Shown piece after piece: positions 1-11,639 of a stretch of DNA of 64,000 nt. The notes under the pieces were generated by a model, which made no database searches, was not told where the DNA came from, and saw only the letters and a program-made list of their open reading frames with translations. This DNA is from Ignelater luminosus (Eukaryota > Arthropoda > Insecta > Coleoptera > Elateridae): NCBI GenBank assembly GCA_011009095.1, contig VTPC01090027.1:413480-477479 (forward strand), given 5' to 3'. How positions within the stretch are numbered: position 1 is the first letter of the stretch; every line of letters starts with the position of its first letter. Made by a program: the position numbers and the translations under genes.

Positions 1-214
1 TTTTTTATTTGAAAACTCCTAGTATATGCAAAATAGTTGCCTTTTGTCAGTAGAAATAACTGAGCAAGATTTGAGCGCTGTATGACATATTCTTCATTTG
101 CCCCCACAGCTTGGACTTTTGACGCCAAATGTATTCAAAAATCTATATGCCAATATATTCAAAGTACGGCATTAAAACATAGTTTGGTTAAAACGCAGAG
201 ATTACTTTATTCTA

Positions 215-445
215 TGCCCTTACTTCTTCTTCTTCTTTATTAGCCCATTGTCATCCAATGTTGGATATAGGCCTTCCGATGTGATCTCCATACGTTCCTA
301 TTTAGTGTTACTCCGTACCAGTTTAATCCGGCTGCTCGTTTGTTTGTGGGCATCCTACACTTCGCTTTTGAACTCATAGTCTTTGTTTCATTTTCCGTCT
401 GTCTGTCTTATAGTGTGTCCAGTCTATTTCCATTTCAGGGAGGCT
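215..445 (-). mobile_element. LINE 3' end fragment (RTE/CR1-like), minus strand
   Basis: Read on the minus strand, this piece carries the extreme C-terminus typical of insect endonuclease/RT LINEs. One frame reads RQTDGKWNK, then a spacer, then MPTNKRAAGLNWYGVTLNR and finally RKAYIQHWMTMG before a stop. Related elements end with a basic GRPxxRW stretch followed by W..A..R..W and AYxQQW..G. The coding end is followed by an AAG-repeat tail (CTT repeats on the plus strand at about 226-237). Nothing of the RT core remains, so it is a 5'-truncated copy. The exact clade is not resolved. Confidence 0.5.
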
Positions 446-599
446 ACATCATGTTCTTTGACATCTATCAGTTTTGTTCTATTTCTAATGCTTTCGTTTC
501 GTATTTGGTTTTTTAATTTTACCTCTAACATTTGTCTTTCTATTGCTCTTTGGGTTTTCCTTAAAGTTAGGAGTATTCTTTCATCCTTAAGTATTCTGT

Positions 600-1665
600 T
601 CTCCTTTCCGAAAGAAAGTGGAGAAACAACTAGAAGAAAGCCAAGCAGGGTTCAGAGAAGGAAGAGGTATTCAAGATCAGATCTTTATACTAAGGCAACT
701 AGGTGAGAAGGCAATACGATCAAATAAACAAGTAGATATAGAGAAATCTTTCGATAGGATAAAGAGGGAAAAGGTGTGCGAGATATTAAGAGAAAGAAGA
801 GTAGGTCGTGAAATAAGAAAAAATATATAAAGTCTATACGAAGAAACTAGCAGCTACGTACTAGTAGGAGGAGAAAGCTCGGAAAGATTTATACGCAGGG
901 CGGGATTGAAACAGGGATGCATATTGAGCTCTCTACTCCTTAAAGTGGCTCTGGACGACGTATTACAAGAATGTAGAAGTAAACTAAAAAAGTAAAATGT
1001 AACAACGTAAACATAACAGAATTGTGTTAGCCCGACGATGTGGTAATTGTGGGAAAAAATGAAGCAGATCTACAACATAACATAATTATATTAAATGAAG
1101 AGCTACAATAGAGTAATATGAAAGTGAATATATCGAAGACTAAAACGATGATAATAATAAGAACAACTAAAGAGCAACACCAAATCAGAATTGGAAAAAA
1201 GATCATTGAACAAGTTGAGAAATTTACGTACTTAGGAACAATATTTAATGAGAAAGGAACCATGGAAGATAAAATTAATGAAAACATTGCAAAATCAGGA
1301 AGATTCTTCAATTCAATGAATACGAAGTTCCTTAACACTAAGAAAATACCTAATAAAGGCCGAAGTCGTAAGAAAAGTAGTGAAACCTATCCTTCCATTT
1401 GCCTGCGAAAGCTGGACGACAACGGAAAGACAGAGAACTAAATTCACAGCTGCAGAGATGAGATTTCTGAGGAAGATACAAGAAAAGACAAGAAGAGATG
1501 GAATAAGAAATGTGGAGTATAGAGAGCAATTAAACATAGCACCAGTAAAAAGGACGATATAACAGGGGCAACTAAGATGGATGGGGCATGTGCAGAGAAT
1601 GGAACAAGACAGACTAACAAAGATAGTGTACGAGGCGAGAGACAAAGATGGAAATGGTGACCCCT
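600..1665 (+). pseudogene. Broken LINE reverse transcriptase
   Basis: A degraded non-LTR retrotransposon RT read across three frames. In order there are ESQAGFREGRGIQDQIF (about 627-680), the finger/palm entry motif; DIEKSFDRIKREKV (about 737-778); GLKQGC (about 904-921); and PDDVVIVGKNEADL (about 1030-1071), which is the FADD catalytic box with its first residues changed. Next come MKVNISKTKTM (1118 on), VEKFTYLGTIFNEKG, and the C-terminal tail with AAEMRFLRKIQ (about 1458-1490) and LRWMGHVQRM (about 1571-1600). Several stops and frameshifts break it and the endonuclease is absent, so it is a 5'-truncated dead copy. The pattern fits the RTE/CR1-like group common in insects; I cannot assign the family. 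Confidence 0.8.
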
Positions 1666-3229
1666 TTGACAACAGTTCCGGCACCTGAACCCTTTGGACT
1701 TAACAACCTCTCTACCTCCTATGCAACCACGCTTATTACTACCGTCACTCCCTGAAACAACCTGAGATGCACACTTCAATTTAGATGGGGACTCATAAAC
1801 AATCTCCGAAAGCAACATGCCCTGACATCCAAACTCGGAGACAACACGGAACTTCTTCCATTCTAGTAACCAGAACCTGACTCGCTAGAACAAGGTGAAG
1901 TAGACTCTGAAAGATCAATCAGCAGGACCTCTGACCGCAAATTCGCCAAAAACTCAGAAAATATGATGAGAAGTACCTCGCTCGAAACCTTTGGTAGTAA
2001 AACCAGACTAGGATCAAGGAATTCCTTAGACGGCGGGTAAACATCCATGAAGATCGTCTCCGTGAGATTAGCCCCGTCAATGAACTCCAAGGATACGCTA
2101 GAACGACTGCAAATAGAAGCAACATGAAGCAATTCTGACCGACTGTTACCCAAGACCAGACGCCCCTTAATGATTTGATTGACTGGATCGCTGAGGACGC
2201 AGCACTCCGCAATCAGTCCACAGTTCACAAAAAAGCCATAATCTTTCTAAAATTAATAAGATCGTCTAGGATTGATGCACAATGCTTGGTCCGGGATTTG
2301 ACTGATTATTAAGAGAAATACATTGCGATAAAACAGGATTTGGAACATCTAGGATTGAATTCTGATGAGACGTTGGCGTTCTGGTTTACTATAACTTGTT
2401 TTTCTTTATTTTCAAATGCCATCTTTTTCAATTCCTCTCTCTTCTTTCCCTTTGGCTCTTTCTTTTCTGCTCTTTCTTGCACACTCACTTATTCTCACTC
2501 TTCTTATCGTTCTCTTTCAGTTTCCTTTTTTTTTCGTTTTCGTTACATTCTCCTTTTCTTTTTCAATACTGTAACGCCGCGGATAAGCTTTACAGGCAGT
2601 GCATTAATGCAAGATGGTGGCGTTACGCTGTTAGTGATCTGATTCTGCACTTTTCCGTTAGAGGGTACTGCTATTTGCTGGCTGACCGTGTTTTCGGCAA
2701 TGTGAAAGAAATATTGAAAAAACAATGTTATTCTTAGCCTCGAACAGTACAACGGGTATTACAAGCAAGTAGGCCGAGTTCATACGTTAGGTACAGATTG
2801 GCAGCTATTCGATATTAAAAGCTTGTCAGCAAATTACAATAAAATTAACGGAATAAAAAATTTCAAGAGAATCCATCTCAAGAAATTCAGAGTTGAAAAC
2901 ACAACGACTGCAAGTGCTTTTTTTCAGATTTGTAACAAACGAAGCTGTCGTTTCCCTTATTAAAAAAGGTCGTGCTGAAACAAACTGTAAATTAATCATT
3001 CAATAATCGCGCTGTCCCATTCCTCGCTGAACACACTGTATACAAATGTGTGTTTATCAAATTGTACAGGTAATGTAAACCATGTGTTTGGACCAGCGTA
3101 TGGCGTGCTGATTAATGCGTTTTCTTTTGTTTTTAAGTAAAATTTTAGATTATACATAATGCGACTTGGAGTGATCACTGATTCCCATCATCATATGTAA
3201 GTTTGCAGTGCAATCTAATTGAGCATACT
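1666..3229. other. Unassigned spacer with one anonymous ORF and a pyrimidine-rich tract
   Basis: No recognised gene. A minus-strand frame of 121 codons (2228-1863) has no motif I know and may be chance or an unidentified element fragment. A strongly pyrimidine-rich tract (C/T, with long T runs) lies at about 2393-2570. Just after it, the 8-bp word GTAACGCC at 2571 recurs inverted as GGCGTTAC near 2617, a small hairpin of unknown meaning. Confidence 0.4.
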
Positions 3230-3638
3230 GTTGTGACTTTGTTTAAGTAAATGTGCTAAGTTAGTATAATCTCTCTTGGTAAGTTTAAAGTCCTGGCCAT
3301 TCTAGGTGATATACCGCGAAATAGTGTCCAGCAAAAATTCTAATTTGTAGCAATAAAGAGTGAAATTAAATAATTTAAAATATTGTACGATACGAGTAAG
3401 TGTTCAAGTGAAGTTTAATAATAGAAAATTCCACTTTTAAGTAAGTAATTTAAAGTAAAGCCTTATTAAACATATACCAACAAGAGATAAGCCGCACATA
3501 CGGATTGATAAGAGTGATCATCTTTGAGCCGTCGAGAAAGGAGTTTAATCTTTATGTATCCGTGAACTCGGTAATATAGGCAACACATAACACGAGACAG
3601 GGCCGCAATAAGGAATACCAATTAACTTAAAATATAAA

Positions 3639-4771
3639 ATGTATAACGTTGCATCCAGTCTAAAGGCATCCGATATAAATGTCCAATCTAATACTCAAAT
3701 GTATCACGAACAAAATATGTACATACAGCCAAGGTTTCTACAAAACCCACAGATAATCACCTCATTTGTGCAAAATCCAACCCAAATCCCTTCTTTATAT
3801 CATATCCAGCCAAACTCACAACTAGTTAGTCCCTTATCATATTATAACCAATCAAGTGTACCAACAGTTAAAATAGTAGACCAGCAATGGCAATAAGTCT
3901 CCAAGGAAAAGGTTAAGAAGCCCAGAAGAAGTTAAAAACACCAAGAGACAAACAACACTCGGTGAGTACTGGCTAGCTAGCGATATACCAACTAAAAGTA
4001 GATCTCAAGCGTTAAACCACATAGAAAAAGATGATAAATTAGAAAATGTTGAAATTAAAGGCCTCAAGCCACCTCCGATGTTTGTATCAGGGGTACTGAA
4101 TTGTAAGCCTCTTAACAAGCTAGCTATTAGTAGCGACCAAATAAAAATTTAACCAAAAACAGACTATGCATGCACTACTATAATTAAAGAGTTAAAAGCA
4201 AAAGACACAAACTTCCATACATATGAACCCAACAAAAATAACATTTCCGAGTATTTCTTAAAGGTTAACATCCATCAGCCGACATAGAAGAACTGAAAAA
4301 TGAATTGCTAACAGAAGGTCATGCAGTCAAAAATACGTGGAACATCAGAAATAACAGAACAAAACCGCCACTTCCTATGTTCTTTATTGATTTAAAATAA
4401 AATAATATTAATAAAGACCTCTACAAACTAAACCACAATTAGCAAACTCAATAGTAGCATTCGAAGCGCCTCACGTCAAGAGAGAAATCCCGCGGTGTAG
4501 CATGTGTCAAAAATACAACTACACAAAACACTTTTGTAACAAGCCACTAAATTGGGTTAAATATGCAGAACCCCACCTAACTAGCGAATGTCCTAGAAAA
4601 ATCAAGAATAATATCAAATGTGTCAATTGCGGTAAAAACCACCGTGCTAATTACAGGGGTTGTGAAGTGCATAAACAACTACAACAAATTTCCAAGATGT
4701 CACCTACTAAATATGTACAACCTGAAATAACATTCACAAATGACACAAACAGAAAACCAACAACACTCTAA
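3639..4771 (+). pseudogene. Jockey-like gag (ORF1) with zinc knuckles, broken
   Basis: ORF1 of Jockey elements encodes a nucleic-acid-binding gag protein. Here it opens at 3639 with an Asn/Gln/Ser-rich N-terminus of 85 codons, stops, and continues in other frames. Those frames carry the PPPMFVSGVLNCKPL segment (about 4070-4115) that precedes the gag-type central domain. The knuckle region lies at about 4495-4680. Knuckle 1 reads CSMCQKYNYTKHFC, where the usual GH pair is NY. Knuckle 2 reads NWVKYAEPHLTSEC, having lost both leading Cys. Knuckle 3 reads CVNCGKNHRANYRGC and looks intact. Metal binding by the first two is therefore compromised, consistent with neutral decay. Confidence 0.7.
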
Positions 4772-4839
4772 TACCCCCTGTCTAAACAATAATAATACAG
4801 ACATGTCAGTACTAAAAATAATGATTAAAAACTTAATAG

Positions 4840-5445
4840 AACAAATGAGTACTATGTTAAACCTACTAACCATGATTGACTGTTTAAATTTACATAAGAT
4901 CGATATTATATTAATATCGAAAACGCACCTCACATCAAAAAACCATATTAAAATACCACGTTATTCCTTGTATCATACCCAACATCCAGATGAAAAGGCA
5001 CATGGAGGTACTGCAATATTAATAAATAACAATTTGAATCACTATGACGTTGAGAAACGTAATTACGACTATTTGCAAGCTACTAGCATTGTTGTCGTAG
5101 ATCGTTTTGGGCCCTTAACAATTTCGGCGGTCTATTGCTCGCCCAAACATAATAATAAAAAAGAACATTTCGAAAATTACTTCAATACCTTAGGTAATAA
5201 ATTCATAGCTGGAGGAGATTCCAACGCTAAACACACCAACTGGGGGGTCCAGAATCATTAGAGGTAGAGAACTCCTAGCAGCTATTAACTCTAAAAATCT
5301 AAATTTCTTAGTTACAAGAGAACCAACATACTGCCCTACGGATAGTGCTAATCTACCAGATCTACTCAACTTCCTTGTCGTCAAAGGAATCAATATAAAA
5401 CAAACAAAAGCCGAATTATGCTACAATCTACCTTCGGATCATTAG
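4840..5445 (+). pseudogene. Jockey-like endonuclease domain, broken
   Basis: An exonuclease-endonuclease-phosphatase fold that nicks target DNA for target-primed reverse transcription. Visible in order are LISKTHLTSKNHI (about 4911-4948), GGTAILINN (about 5004-5031), an AVYCSPKHNNKKEH segment, and GGDSNAKHTNWGVQNH ending at 5261. A frameshift follows, then PTDSANLPDLLNFLV (about 5335-5380) and the terminal SDH (about 5434-5442). In functional relatives the first motif is SETH, where Glu is a metal ligand; here it is Lys. The GGDFN box has Ser for Phe, and the later PDxLD Asp is Asn. These changes and the frameshift make it inactive. Confidence 0.75.
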
Positions 5446-5989
5446 AGCGTAATAATAATCCGGTATTAACAAATAATCAACAATGTGAGACAACTTTCAC
5501 TATCCAGCCGTAAAACAAACTGAAGCATATTTAAAACTAAATTAGACGAACTAATTACAACGAACATCCCACTAAAAAACTGAAACAGACATCTATTACG
5601 TAATAGAAAACCTACAGTGTGCCATACAGGAAGCTGTTTGGTTAGCTACCCCTGATTGTCTCAAAACAGAGCTTATAGACACATGTCCACTTGTAGTAAA
5701 AGATATGATCGTTAAAAAAAAGAAAACTAAAAGAGGCATGGAGAAGACATAGAACAGCTGAGAATAAGACAAAATTGAACAAGGTCGCTAAGGAATTAAA
5801 ATCATTACTCCTCAAAATCAAGAATCAATATATAGAAGATTATCTTATAAGCTTATTAGCAAAAACAGATACCGAGTACTCGCTATGAAATGCTACCAAA
5901 AAGTTAAAAAGACCGCAGTATCAAATACCATCAATAAAAGATAGCAAAGGAAAATGTTGCAGAAATAGTAAAGAAAAAGCGGACCTCTA

Positions 5990-6915
5990 GCTAATGTATT
6001 CCAATTGCATTCCATGGAAGAAAGGGACACGGAGGATGTAATAGATCAGTTCCTAGAAGCATCTTATCAAATCGATCTGCCCATACCAAAAATTTAAACC
6101 AAGGAATTTAAAAATATAATCCAAAACGAAATTAATCCTAAAAAGCCCCAGGGTATGACCTGATAACCGGTCATGTGCTGCAGCAAGTAACATGCAAATG
6201 TCTAAGAATCATTACCCAGATCTTTAACGCTATCATTAATATAGGGTACTTTTCAGAACAATGGAAAACCACGCAAATCATCCTAAACCTTAAAGCTGAC
6301 CTTGCCAAATGGAAAATGGTAAAAAACTTTGGAGATAAAAGCGGATGATAATAAATCTATCCACGTCACCTTTACTATGAAAAGGCAAAAATCTGTCCGC
6401 CTGTGTACCTAAATGGAACACAGCTTCCGCAAGCTGATGGTGCAAGATACCTCGGAATACATCTAGAACAAAAACCCGCATGCCGGAAACACATTCAGTA
6501 GGAAGAAACAACTGGAAACCAAATTAAGAAAACTATATTGGCTTATTGGACGAAGATCAGCATTATCGCTAGAGAATAAACTGTTATTATATAAAAATAT
6601 ACTGAGACCAATATGCACATACGGTGTGCAAGTAAGGGAACAGTCAGCACATTAAACTTAGAAATATCACAGCGTTTTCAAGATAAAGTTCTTAGAATCA
6701 TAGTAGATGCCCACTGGTATGTTCCAAATCAAGTAATTGAACACGACCTCAAAGTGCCATCCATACGAACAATAATTACAGAACAGCATGCAAAATACTT
6801 CTAAAGACTGGAATCTCATCCTAATCAACTAGCAAATAACCTAACTAGTAATAGCGAAGAATCGAGACGCCTGAAGAAGTTCAAAATCGCAGACTTATCA
6901 GAAAAATTTAAATAA
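5990..6915 (+). pseudogene. Jockey-like reverse transcriptase, core deleted
   Basis: The N-terminal RT part is visible as EFKNIIQNEINPKKPQG (about 6100-6153), ITQIFNAIINIGYFSEQW (about 6210-6262) and QIILNLKADLAKW. The reading then jumps at about 6300-6356 straight to the thumb region, so the GxPQG and FADD blocks are missing. The C-terminal part continues with a YLGIHLE-like block (about 6450-6470), LIGRRSALSLENKLLLYKN (about 6543-6600), QDKVLRIIVDAHWYVPNQV (about 6680-6735) and a Jockey-type RLESHPNQLANNL tail (about 6805-6845). An internal deletion plus frameshifts make it non-functional. Confidence 0.75.
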
Positions 6916-7113
6916 AGTTAAATTGTTTGTAATTTTATAATTTTACAATATATTTAACACTTTATACTTCATAAATTATAATTTATAATTTAGGTAGAGT
7001 AAAACCACTGGATCTTCCTCCACAGGTTATGTTTATTGTTAAAACATTTATCTACTGTCATGTAACATCAGTTGCTAGGGACAGATTGTAAATAATAAAG
7101 GAGAAGAAAAAAA

Positions 7114-10100
7114 GTTTTAAGAGAGCCCGACTACAGAGTGTTCACTGCCATAAAGCGCTTTATACATCTACAGAGTGTTTTCTGGTGCGAAGCCACACCA
7201 GCGAATGTGATGACATTGGCTTGCTTCTGGCGCCCATATCGATTGTGACATTCTCAAGTAATAAGTGACGTTCTTTATTTTCGTAAGTTTCTATCTTGAT
7301 TTATGGTAGATTATCTGCAAACCCCTCTTCGACGTTCGAGCTGCTGCGAGCACAGCACCTTTTAGTCTGCACGGACATAAGGTCATTTTTCCCGGTTTTG
7401 TCCGTGACAGCTTCTTTACTTATAGCCTTCTAATTTCTCTTAAGAAATTGTTCCAAATATAGTTTTTAAGTTTTCGTATTTTGTTTAATAATATTTCTTA
7501 ATATTACATATTTGGCCTCCTCTTTGAAAAACAGCTTTTTTCTATTATCAGAATGAATATTAACTGTTGAAGAGAAAAGTATTTCACTTTATGTTCAAAC
7601 AAAATAAGACATGCCTTCTGGATTTACGCAAAATCAGAGATATCCCTTTGTTTTTTGCCGTTTTCCTCTAAATAATGAAAATTTTTTCAAGTTTATAGAA
7701 TAGCACTTAAAAAGTCACTTGGCACAATACTTAAAATTATAAATTGCACAACTTTAGCTTTAGTCCCCCAGGAGGAAACAGTTTTCTGCAATTTTCTCAA
7801 AACTACTTAATGTGGACATGTCTGAATTTGAATGAACGTTCCTCAATTGTTCTATAAATTATTATATTTAAGCGATTTTACGTAAATGCCCCCACGCATG
7901 TCTCAGTTAGTATCCCTTTAATTATTGTGTGTGATCTGTATAATTGCTCTTTAATACTTTTAAAAACAATTTTCAGTTTCGCTCTTGATTTTAAGGGCTT
8001 CTAAGTTACAATCTATACTAGTTTTCTGATCATTCTTCCTTAAGACACATAAACACTTAAATAACAGTAATAATTAGATAAAAGTAAGATTTCATTTACC
8101 AAACAATAATAAAATGCAAAAGTTAACAAACTAGCTGATATTTACCTTAAATAACGTGAAGTTTCTGCAACTTAACAAATAAATGCAACCATTCAAAACC
8201 GAAACAATTAACCTGAACTTTATTCCATTCTTAATGAAAAGCATCCAAAGACAGTAGCAATGTATTCGTCAGGGACCAGCAGGACCGGAAGGTGTTCTTT
8301 GCAAGTTCAGCCGGACTTGTGAGCCCTGCTGATATGGGCACAACTTAGAAACTTGGGGAACTTGCCGGTGTTTGCCTTTGCGCCTCGCTTCACGTGAAAT
8401 GTGCATGCGGGCATCGAACTTAAAGCTTTGCTTAGGTCCGCTGCTTTCGCAAAATCTTTCCTTGAAATGGAAAATACATTTTTGGGGTAGAAGTTGTCGG
8501 GTTTATATAGGGGAAAGAGAAAGAGAGTAGAAACCGCCTGCCCTCTACATTTGTAAAATTAGTAGTTCTAGGAAATTTTTTATTTCGAAACAAACTAGGG
8601 ATTAATAACAATAATAAAGGGGGTGTATCACGTGCGCGCTGTTTATTTGCAGGAGTTTCAGTGTCAACTCAAGATATCAGCGTTGTAAGCTGCCAGAGCC
8701 AACAGAAGCCCCGGAGGAGAAAACTGCCAAAACTTTTCCTGATAAAATTGAATATGGATAAAACTGGAAGAGAAAATCCTCTAGAGCTTAACCGACACCT
8801 TCTGTCAAGTGCCCGGCTTAATAATGAATGCACGAAATGCCAATTCAATTTCTAAAACAAATTGCAAAAATTAAACTAAATCCCACTACAATTTATTCTC
8901 GAATTTCAAATTTTACACCGGATATATTTATATTTTACAGTTTTCATTTTAGTTAAATGGGTTAAAGGGCCCATTTTTGTCGTTTCGCTTCAAAAAGGAC
9001 GCATCACCGTGTGTGTTCGAGTTTGCGAGCCGGAGAGAAGCAGCGGACCCGAGGACAGCTGAATCTCACCCGAGGGGGCCGTAGAAGCCCTGAGTCTGAG
9101 ATTTATTTCTGCGGCTCGCATGTCCAGCTACTCTAATGAAATATCGTATTCATAGGACGGACATCCTTCGGGAACACCTGGCCGGTCACATAGTTCAACC
9201 CACTTCTTCGAGCGTAAGAATAAATAATAATATTCGTCCATAAAACATTTTTAAATGGAAATTCAGACCGGTAACCATTTTGATGAACTCTTAAATTCGT
9301 TATAACTATAAGATCAGCTTGCGATTGTATTTAAGATTCATCTCGAGTGTGATTTGTAAAATAAAAGAAAAACGTTATTTCTCGTTAAAGCTGCTCTGTT
9401 CGAAACAGATCTTGCAACAGATTTGCTCTAGCAACCTAAGCTGAAGGTAATTATCATCATAAAGTGGACTTTACGAGCTCTCGGGGCTGCCGTAAAGGAA
9501 TGCTTCATTTCGCCGTCCCCAAAACAAACATACGCCTCCTTGTTGCTCCCTTTACACCCCTCATCAGCCTTTTCAGACCCCCTCGTTCACTCGCAGGACT
9601 CAACATCATTGCTGTACTGCCCTAAAGAACACAGGCCCCCGAGTATACCCTAAGGAACGCCGCCGAGCACCTAAAGTAATTATGAATACGATGAATTCCC
9701 GTTCCTTTTTACGGCTAATGTAGTTATTTCCATTCTTATTCTTGTTAATAGTTAACAAACAGTCCGAGAAATAAAAAAATAAAGGCGAATAGCAAATTTA
9801 ATGAAATGTCGCACGAACTAGAACAAAGAAGTAGTAAATTCGCAACTACGTAAAAGTACTTCTTAAACAAACTTCCCCGTTGATTATTCCCTTTAAAGAT
9901 AATATAAGCTAATCAAATTACGGCTAAATAATTTGAGCCACTTAAGAATGAATTTATGTTTCCTTTTATCCGTAATAAAAAGAGCTACCTCATCTTAGAG
10001 ACCTCGGTCGAGATAAAACGCATTAAAGAAAGCCGAAACAAAGAGATGTCATCAACTTGCGGAAAGAGTAAGCCACCTTTTTGGCCGGTACTCTTCCGCC

Positions 10101-10955
10101 TTGTAACAGGAGGAAATTTTAAGTAGAAAGTTGTTCGGTTAGGGGTGGAATTTTTCAAACGGCATTCACACATTTTTCGGAACGAAGAATACATATATTG
10201 AAACTACAGGAAGGTAAATTGCAATAAATTTCGCGAAAAAAAAGTTTCTAGTGCCATGAAATAAACAAAACATAAATCTTTTTGTTTTTGATTTGTCTTA
10301 AAAAGGACAAACATAAGAATCTCCTTGAAGATTCTTTCGATACCTAATTCATTAGTAAGGGGAAAGATGGAGGAGAGATTGATTTTATTTTTCTACTAAA
10401 TGAGTCATCTCGGTAAACAGAATTATTCCGGTGATGAAGGATAAACCGCCATAAAGAAGACGTCGAAGACTTAATATATTCTAATGAATTATAATTGATG
10501 CACTGTCTCATAAGAATTTATTATAAAAGACTTGCATATTCGCCCAGTCTTCCAACCACAACTCATTACAATAGAAATAGGTCTACTGAGAACAGCTAAT
10601 GAATATTAGCATGAAAAAATTGGTTCCTAAAATAACCAAGAAGGGGGAGGGAATTACGTGTATTAAATGTGGAAATACAAAGCGTTGTAGAACTGGGCAT
10701 TTGAGAAATAATTAAATTTCTTTTCGTTCTCTTTTTTAAAAAAACCTAAATTAGAATATTTGAATTATTGTCGTTATTATTACATTTACAAAAAATGAAA
10801 AAATAAGATGTAGGAATTAAAAGACCCACTTGTTTGTTATCAGTAACACGTAGAGATTTACTCATCGTAAAAAATTATAAAATAGGTAGAAATCGCATAG
10901 TATTAATAAATTAATTATTTAGCCAGCAGTCGCTGAAAAAATTAATTCACAAGAT
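7114..10955. other. AT-rich spacer with GC-richer patches, no gene recognised
   Basis: No coding homology was found on either strand. Three less AT-rich, non-repetitive patches stand out: about 8270-8470, about 8960-9200 (with a run of CCCGAGG-type words) and about 9475-9660. They contain no long frame. A short direct duplication of CTACAGAGTGTT occurs near 7133 and 7170. A 64-codon frame at 8661-8855 has no recognisable features and I do not call it a gene. Confidence 0.35.
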
Positions 10956-11198
10956 CAGGGCCGGCTAGAAGTTTTGCGGGGCCCAGAGCAGCAAAATTTT
11001 GCGGGGCCCTTAAAATAAAAAAAGAAGAAACACACTGCTTTTTCAGACAGTCTAATTTGTTTATTTTAAATATTTAGAAAAATTGGAAATTTATTTGTTC
11101 TGAACATATCGATACAAAGAATTAATTATTTTTCTCTCAAGGAGCGGAGCCCCAGCAAGCGCGGGGCCCTGGGCAGTTGCCCCGCAAATCCGGCCCAG
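10956..11198. mobile_element. hAT-type MITE with 8-bp target duplication
   Basis: The 243-bp element starts CAGGGCCGGCT and ends with the inverse, read from the right as CTGGGCCGGATTTGCGGGG. Both ends contain GCGGGGCCC words in the subterminal region. Its flanks are CACAAGAT (10948-10955) and CACAAGGT (11199-11206), seven of eight bases alike, which is the 8-bp duplication made by hAT transposases. There is no coding capacity, so it would have been mobilised in trans. Confidence 0.8.
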
Positions 11199-11639
11199 CA
11201 CAAGGTCCACGTAACATCTCTTATAATGGATTAAAACCTCCAATGAAATGAAAACATGTAAAATTGATCCAAAATAGAATAAACAATACAAGAAAACCTT
11301 AAAACCTCAAGCTCTAAAGAGACAACACCGTACACAGGCTTGTCGTGCTTCCATTCCTCTCTAAATTCTCTGAAGACTGGACAATAAACACCATGTTCAA
11401 AGATAATTCAGAATTTAGGACTTAGTGACAGGGATAAAAATTGTTTTTAAGTTTTTGGTAGGTATGGCTAGTATAATCCTAACAAAGTCAATTAAATACT
11501 ACCGTTGAAGTGTATCCATGCAAATGCTAGCAAATACAATAGGCAAGACGTGTGTAGGTTGTTAAATGCACCAAAGTGCAAGTACTTAAAACAATTGACT
11601 GTCTAGTGTACTATACCTAGAAGAAACTAATGCAATATT

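Larger units (their letters stand above)
3639..7113 (+). mobile_element. Jockey-like non-LTR retrotransposon, decayed
   Basis: The order gag, apurinic-type endonuclease, reverse transcriptase, short 3' UTR and A-rich tail matches the Jockey clade of insect LINEs. All parts are on the plus strand and are detailed in separate entries. The 3' UTR ends near 7113 with an AATAAAGG word followed by an A-rich tail. A 5' UTR probably reaches back to about 3.23-3.6 kb, but I could not find the start or the target-site duplication. It is broken in every ORF and lacks the RT core. Confidence 0.75.

Noticed and set aside
1444..1818. Minus-strand frame with a CCHC-like zinc knuckle (CRNCCQRGHHFHLC)
   Set aside because: The His/Cys half is the antisense of the LINE tail coding YEARDKDG on the plus strand, and it spans the junction of the LINE with unrelated sequence. 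The spacing match is most likely chance.
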